From the NCBI GenBank assembly GCA_038319685.1, contig JBBQDN010000007.1, positions 4,038 through 68,037 on the forward strand: DNA of 64,000 bases. Direction: 5' to 3'. The notes under the pieces were generated by a model. It was not told the DNA's origin and made no database searches. It was given only the letters and a program-made list of their open reading frames with translations. Below are positions 61,166 through 64,000 of this stretch, piece after piece. Each line of letters opens with the position of its first letter. The stretch's first letter is position 1. A program made the position numbers and the translations under genes. This DNA is from UBA6022 sp038319685 (lineage in GTDB: Bacteria; Patescibacteriota; Saccharimonadia; Saccharimonadales; Saccharimonadaceae).

Positions 61166-61659
61166 TAGGTGATCCGGTCAAATATCACGAAATCGTAATC
61201 GTATGGATTACGCTCGTCCTTGATATGTGATTCGCGTGCTGTTTCGCGCCAAGTAGTAAGATTGATTTCAGGGAAAAACGTATCACCGTCAATATCAGCA
61301 TCAATCTCCGTCACATATAACCGATCGGCCAACCCAATCGTTTGCTCGTATATCTGCGCACCGCCAATAATTAGTAGTTCTGATTCATCATCGTGGCCAA
61401 GCGCACTACTCAGTGAATGGACGACCTCAAAACCTTCAGGGTAGTATGATTCGTCACGCGTCACAACAATGTTCGTTCGATTAGGCAGCCCGTGACCAAG
61501 TCTGGCCACAATTGAATCAGCCGTGTTGCGACCCATAACGACCGTTTTTCCCGTCGTGACATCCTTAAAATGTTTCAGATCGGCAGGTATGTACCACGGC
61601 AGATCATTGGACGCGCCAATAACATTACGGTGTGCAGTTGCAACAATCAAAGCTATCAT
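61165..61659 (-). CDS. folA: Dihydrofolate reductase
   Basis: 164 residues. MIALIVATAHRNVIGASNDLPWYIPADLKHFKDVT, GKTVVMGRNT, and IIGGAQIYEQ are diagnostic. Regenerates tetrahydrofolate used by ThyA at the far end of the operon. First gene; TACACT (61673-61668) ends eight bases before the ATG, with TTTACC 17 bases further, so the operon mRNA is predicted to be leaderless. Confidence 0.95.
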   Translation of the reverse strand: MIALIVATAHRNVIGASNDLPWYIPADLKHFKDVTTGKTVVMGRNTADSIVARLGHGLPNRTNIVVTRDESYYPEGFEVVHSLSSALGHDDESELLIIGGAQIYEQTIGLADRLYVTEIDADIDGDTFFPEINLTTWRETARESHIKDERNPYDYDFVIFDRIT

Positions 61660-61746
61660 ATATTGCTAGTGTACTGATTTAACATGCCAAGGTAAAGGAA
61701 TATGAGCGGACAATGATAGCGTTTCTCTCATACGGGCTAAAAACTG

Positions 61747-61776
61747 TTGACAATTTTACTAGATTTTTGCTATACT
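61747..61776 (+). promoter_or_regulatory. rplJ-rplL promoter
   Basis: Perfect TTGACA (61747-61752), 18-base spacer, TATACT (61771-61776). Confidence 0.85.
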
Positions 61777-61782
61777 ACGGGG

Positions 61783-61905
61783 TAGACATTACCAAAGACA
61801 GTAGCTGTGAGAAATCACTTAATCGTGCTACCGAGGATGTAAACAAACATGTTGCGTCAAGTCTTTGGTAGTGCGAGAATCAAAGACTTTTTTAATTCTC
61901 GAATT
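61783..61905 (+). promoter_or_regulatory. Ribosomal protein L10 leader with attenuator
   Basis: ACCAAAGAC (61791-61799) pairs with GTCTTTGGT (61861-61869), enclosing the known L10-leader elements ACAGTAGC and GCTACCGAGGATGT. A second structure uses AAGTCTTTG (61859-61867) with CAAAGACTT (61881-61889) followed by TTTT, an intrinsic terminator. A third, CGAGAAT (61874-61880) with ATTCTCG (61895-61901), competes as well. The arrangement is that of a switch sensing free L10/L12. Confidence 0.85.
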
Positions 61906-61958
61906 TCTGTACATTAACAATGTAGTGACATAGTATATCAATCAAAGAAAGGACTTTT

Positions 61959-62483
61959 ATGGCAATTACCCGCGATAAAAAGAACACTTTGGTTGCAGAG
62001 ATAAGCGATAGTCTACAGGATGCCAAGATGACTGTGTTCGCACAGTATCAAGGCCTCAGCGTAGCTGATATTCAACAACTCCGCCGCAGCGCCCGCGAAT
62101 CTGGCGTAACGATCAAGGTTGTTAAGAACCGACTTGTCCGTGTTGCCCTAGCATCTCACGATGTCTACAAAAACACTGATACCTCAGCTCTTACTGGCCA
62201 GTTACTCTACGCGATCAGCAGCGACGATGAAGTTGCTCCAGCTCAGGTACTTGATGCGTTTGCAAAAACACATCCAGCACTTCAGTTTGCTGGTGCATTT
62301 TCAGGTGAAGGTGCAACTCTTTCAGCTGATGACGTTAAAGCTCTTGCCGGTCTACCGAGCAAGAACCAACTCATCGCCGAAGTGGTCGCGCAACTACTTT
62401 CACCAGTTCACGACATCACCAACGCATTGTCTGGCAATCTTCACAACCTACTCGATGGTGTGAGTGCCAAAGCAACCAACTAG
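61959..62483 (+). CDS. rplJ: Ribosomal protein L10 (uL10)
   Basis: 174 residues. MAITRDKKNTLVAEISDSLQDA, then VFAQYQGLSVADIQQLRRSARE and VVKNRLVRVAL are typical; the C-terminal helix carries L12 dimers. SD AAAGGA. Preceded by its own leader and promoter. Confidence 0.96.
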   Translation: MAITRDKKNTLVAEISDSLQDAKMTVFAQYQGLSVADIQQLRRSARESGVTIKVVKNRLVRVALASHDVYKNTDTSALTGQLLYAISSDDEVAPAQVLDAFAKTHPALQFAGAFSGEGATLSADDVKALAGLPSKNQLIAEVVAQLLSPVHDITNALSGNLHNLLDGVSAKATN

Positions 62484-62625
62484 TTGGAATATGGCTATCA
62501 GCTATTGGAAGATAGCAGAAGCTAATTCAACAAATTTACGAATATAATACTAACTGTCTATTAGAGTCAGGTCGTTAGAAGGCAATAGCCATATTCTAAT
62601 AGCCATATTCTAATAGCTAAAAAGG
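62484..62625 (+). repeat. Inverted low-complexity repeat between L10 and L12
   Basis: GGAATATGGCTAT...AGCTATTGGAAGATAGCAG at the left and CAATAGCCATATTCTAATAG, CCATATTCTAATAGCT at the right (a tandem copy of ATAGCCATATTCTA) can pair into a long hairpin. A TATAAT at about 62541 could be an internal promoter. Third member of the purine/pyrimidine hairpin group. Confidence 0.65.
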
Positions 62626-62632
62626 AGCTATC

Positions 62633-63004
62633 ATGGCTGACATTAAAAAACTTGCACTTGAGCTTACAAAGCTTACTGTTCTTGAGGTTAACGACCTTAA
62701 AAACATCCTAAAAGACGAATACGGTATTGAGCCAGCTGCTGCAGCTGTTGCTGTTGCCGGTCCTGCAGCTGCCGCTGCAGAAGAAGACGTTAAGTCAGAG
62801 TTCACTGTAACTCTTAAAGATGCTGGCGCATCTAAAGTCGCCGTTATCAAAGCTGTCAAAGAATTGACTGGCCTTGGTCTTGGTGAAGCGAAAGCACTTG
62901 TTGACAACGTACCTTCAGCAATCAAAGAAAAAGTTTCTAAAGACGATGCAGACGCTGCAAAGAAAAGTCTTGAAGAAGCTGGTGCAACTGTCGAACTTAG
63001 CTAA
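62633..63004 (+). CDS. rplL: Ribosomal protein L7/L12 (bL12)
   Basis: 123 residues. N-terminal dimerisation helices, Ala-rich hinge (about 38-50), C-terminal domain with EFTVTLKDAGASKVAVIKAVKEL, TGLGLGEAKALVDNVPSAIKE. Perfect SD AAAAGGAG before the ATG. The stalk protein that recruits GTPase factors. Confidence 0.97.
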   Translation: MADIKKLALELTKLTVLEVNDLKNILKDEYGIEPAAAAVAVAGPAAAAAEEDVKSEFTVTLKDAGASKVAVIKAVKELTGLGLGEAKALVDNVPSAIKEKVSKDDADAAKKSLEEAGATVELS

Positions 63005-63048
63005 TTTTAACCTGACATACTATGTGACTACCGTTACGAACAGCACGA

Positions 63049-63080
63049 ATACCGCCCTATATCAGGGCGGTATTTTAGTT
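63049..63080 (+). terminator. Terminator after L12
   Basis: AATACCGCCCT pairs with AGGGCGGTATT, followed by TTAGTT. Confidence 0.85.
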
Positions 63081-63146
63081 GCAAGTATAAAATTGACAAC
63101 GCTTTTGCTAGTACTACTGAAAATAGTGTGGAAAAGACGGCAATAA

Positions 63147-63175
63147 TTGACAAACCTTCGCCTGGCTGGTATATA
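63147..63175 (+). promoter_or_regulatory. Promoter of the 63225 gene
   Basis: TTGACA (63147-63152), 17-base spacer, TATATA (63170-63175). Confidence 0.75.
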
Positions 63176-63224
63176 TAGAGGTAATATCACTACAAAAATA
63201 GACAAAAGGAAATTGCGAGTTACC

Positions 63225-63740
63225 ATGTCTGATCTACCAGAAAAACAAGTCAAACGACTTAAGTCACTCATTCAAGAAGCCGAAACCAACCTTGCAGCCG
63301 CCAAAGAGCTGTTAATTAGTATCATCGGTGACGATGGGACATCAATCACCCCACGTTCAAGCCAAGAAGATGTCAGCGGTAAAGTCATCGAAGGTGTGTT
63401 TGACGGCCAAATCATGCTCGGTCCTGATGGCAAAAACTACCCAGTACCAGCAAACTACGCCAGCAAGTCAAAACTTGTCGAAGGCGATATCATGAAACTA
63501 ACTATTGTCGACGATGGTGGGTTTGTCTACAAACAAATTGGTCCAGTTGAACGTAAACAGATTATCGGAACCCTTGTACAGCATGACGGTGCATACTACG
63601 TCGAAGCAAATGGCAAAGAATACCGTATCCTACTTGCAAGTGTCACCTACTTCCATATCAGTATTGGCGGACAAGTGACGATCATCGTTCCTCAGGATAA
63701 TCCTGATGCAACTTGGGCAGCGGTTGAAGCCGCACTGTAA
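63225..63740 (+). CDS. Conserved-looking protein of unknown function (171 aa)
   Basis: Starts MSDLPEKQVKRLKSLIQEAE (coiled helix, 1-40), then a strand-rich, OB- or SH3-like region with FDGQIMLGPDGKNYPVPANYASKSKLVEGDIMKLTIVDDG and a second similar strand unit ending with VTIIVPQDNPDATWAAVEAAL. No catalytic residues stand out; nucleic-acid binding is possible. A TTG at 63147 that would lengthen it is the -35 box. AAAAGGA lies about 17 bases before the ATG. Confidence 0.75.
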   Translation: MSDLPEKQVKRLKSLIQEAETNLAAAKELLISIIGDDGTSITPRSSQEDVSGKVIEGVFDGQIMLGPDGKNYPVPANYASKSKLVEGDIMKLTIVDDGGFVYKQIGPVERKQIIGTLVQHDGAYYVEANGKEYRILLASVTYFHISIGGQVTIIVPQDNPDATWAAVEAAL

Positions 63741-63773
63741 ATCTTTCTTTACTCTCAATCCTGTCTTTCCCAA

Positions 63774-63800
63774 AGAAACAAACCCCTTTGTTCCTTTTGT
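63774..63800. terminator. Possible bidirectional terminator
   Basis: AACAAA-CCCC-TTTGTT with CCTTTT on the plus side and TCTTT on the minus side. It could end the 63225 gene and, on the other strand, the structured RNA to its right. Confidence 0.5.
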
Positions 63801-63804
63801 CAGC

Positions 63805-64000
63805 AAAATGAACCGAAAACTGCTGGTCGGCTTCACTCCTCCGGGGACTACCAGTTAAAAAGACTGGTCTCTGCGGATCGACCCTTTCAGGGATCGATCC
63901 ATGACGGTTTCTTTTAGTTATTTGTCATGGACACGTCCTCGCGAACTATTCCAGTCTTTTTAACCGTCAGTCCTCGGGTCGCTGCAGATGACCAGGCCCA
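63805..64000. ncRNA. Unassigned structured RNA at the right edge (strand uncertain)
   Basis: Nested long-range pairing: GTTAAAAAGACTGG (about 63855-63868) with CCAGTCTTTTTAAC (about 63951-63964), continued outward by a GGACT/AGTCC step and by GACCAG (near 63825-63830 on the complementary strand) with CTGGTC near 63990. Inside are GGATCGA-CCCT/AGGG-TCGATCC and CCATGAC/GTCATGG hairpins. The region is non-coding and continues beyond the window. No RNase P, SRP or tmRNA signature was found. Confidence 0.5.

Noticed and set aside
1..64000. TGA recoded as glycine (genetic code 25)
   Set aside because: TGA ends genes at 15293 and 44932 and is absent inside the clear ribosomal genes, so the standard bacterial code applies.

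Overview
The window looks like a chromosome segment of a Candidate Phyla Radiation bacterium, most probably Candidatus Saccharibacteria (TM7). The evidence is indirect: the S5-L15 junction has no L30 gene, a recognised CPR trait; S14, S4, L33 and L36 are all forms without zinc cysteines; the gene set is compact with many 1-11 base overlaps; TGA is used as a stop (for example at 15293 and 44932), so this is not the TGA-recoding SR1/Gracilibacteria group. No 16S gene is present, so the assignment is an inference.

Layout. 1-9357: spc/alpha ribosomal operons (L5-S14-S8-L6-L18-S5-L15, secY, an unknown gene, infA-L36-S13-S11-S4-rpoA-L17-L13-S9); adk and map are not next to secY. 9400-9858: an unassigned, highly structured RNA with its own promoter and terminator. 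9.9-16 kb: trpS, a pseudouridine synthase, holB, a TPR protein, three tRNAs and L33. 16.1-21.3 kb: a four-gene alpha-glucan operon (GT, GH57, GH15, unknown). 21.4-27.1 kb: membrane and metalloprotease-like proteins. 27.2-43.3 kb: an accessory island. 43.5-49.8 kb: hydrolase, kinase, YgjP-like protease, orphan histidine kinase, glycosyltransferase. 49.8-64 kb: secE-nusG-L11, SAM-riboswitch-controlled metK, L1, GT4, a seven-gene thymidylate/folate operon on the minus strand, L10-L12 with a leader, and a second unassigned structured RNA at the right edge.

The accessory island is the main candidate for something new. At least seven copies of a ~45-base element, all in one orientation, separate unrelated small gene groups: kinase; nitrilase-family hydrolase; a broken small ORF; deformylase plus kinase; HTH-Fic; Nudix plus a surface-polymer cluster; an L12-like mini-protein; a PLP-enzyme operon with a Fur-type regulator. 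Read on the minus strand each element resembles a tRNA 3' end with CCA (CCCCTGCCA, as in the tRNA-Trp at 42.9 kb) and is usually followed by a hairpin. A tRNA-Trp 5' half lies beside an HNH gene at the right edge. This suggests an array of cassettes inserted at tRNA-3'-end-like sites; no recombinase is visible in the window.

Expression signals fall into two classes. Ribosomal genes mostly have Shine-Dalgarno sites. About twenty other genes have a -10 box only 3-10 bases before the start codon, so they are predicted to give leaderless mRNAs.
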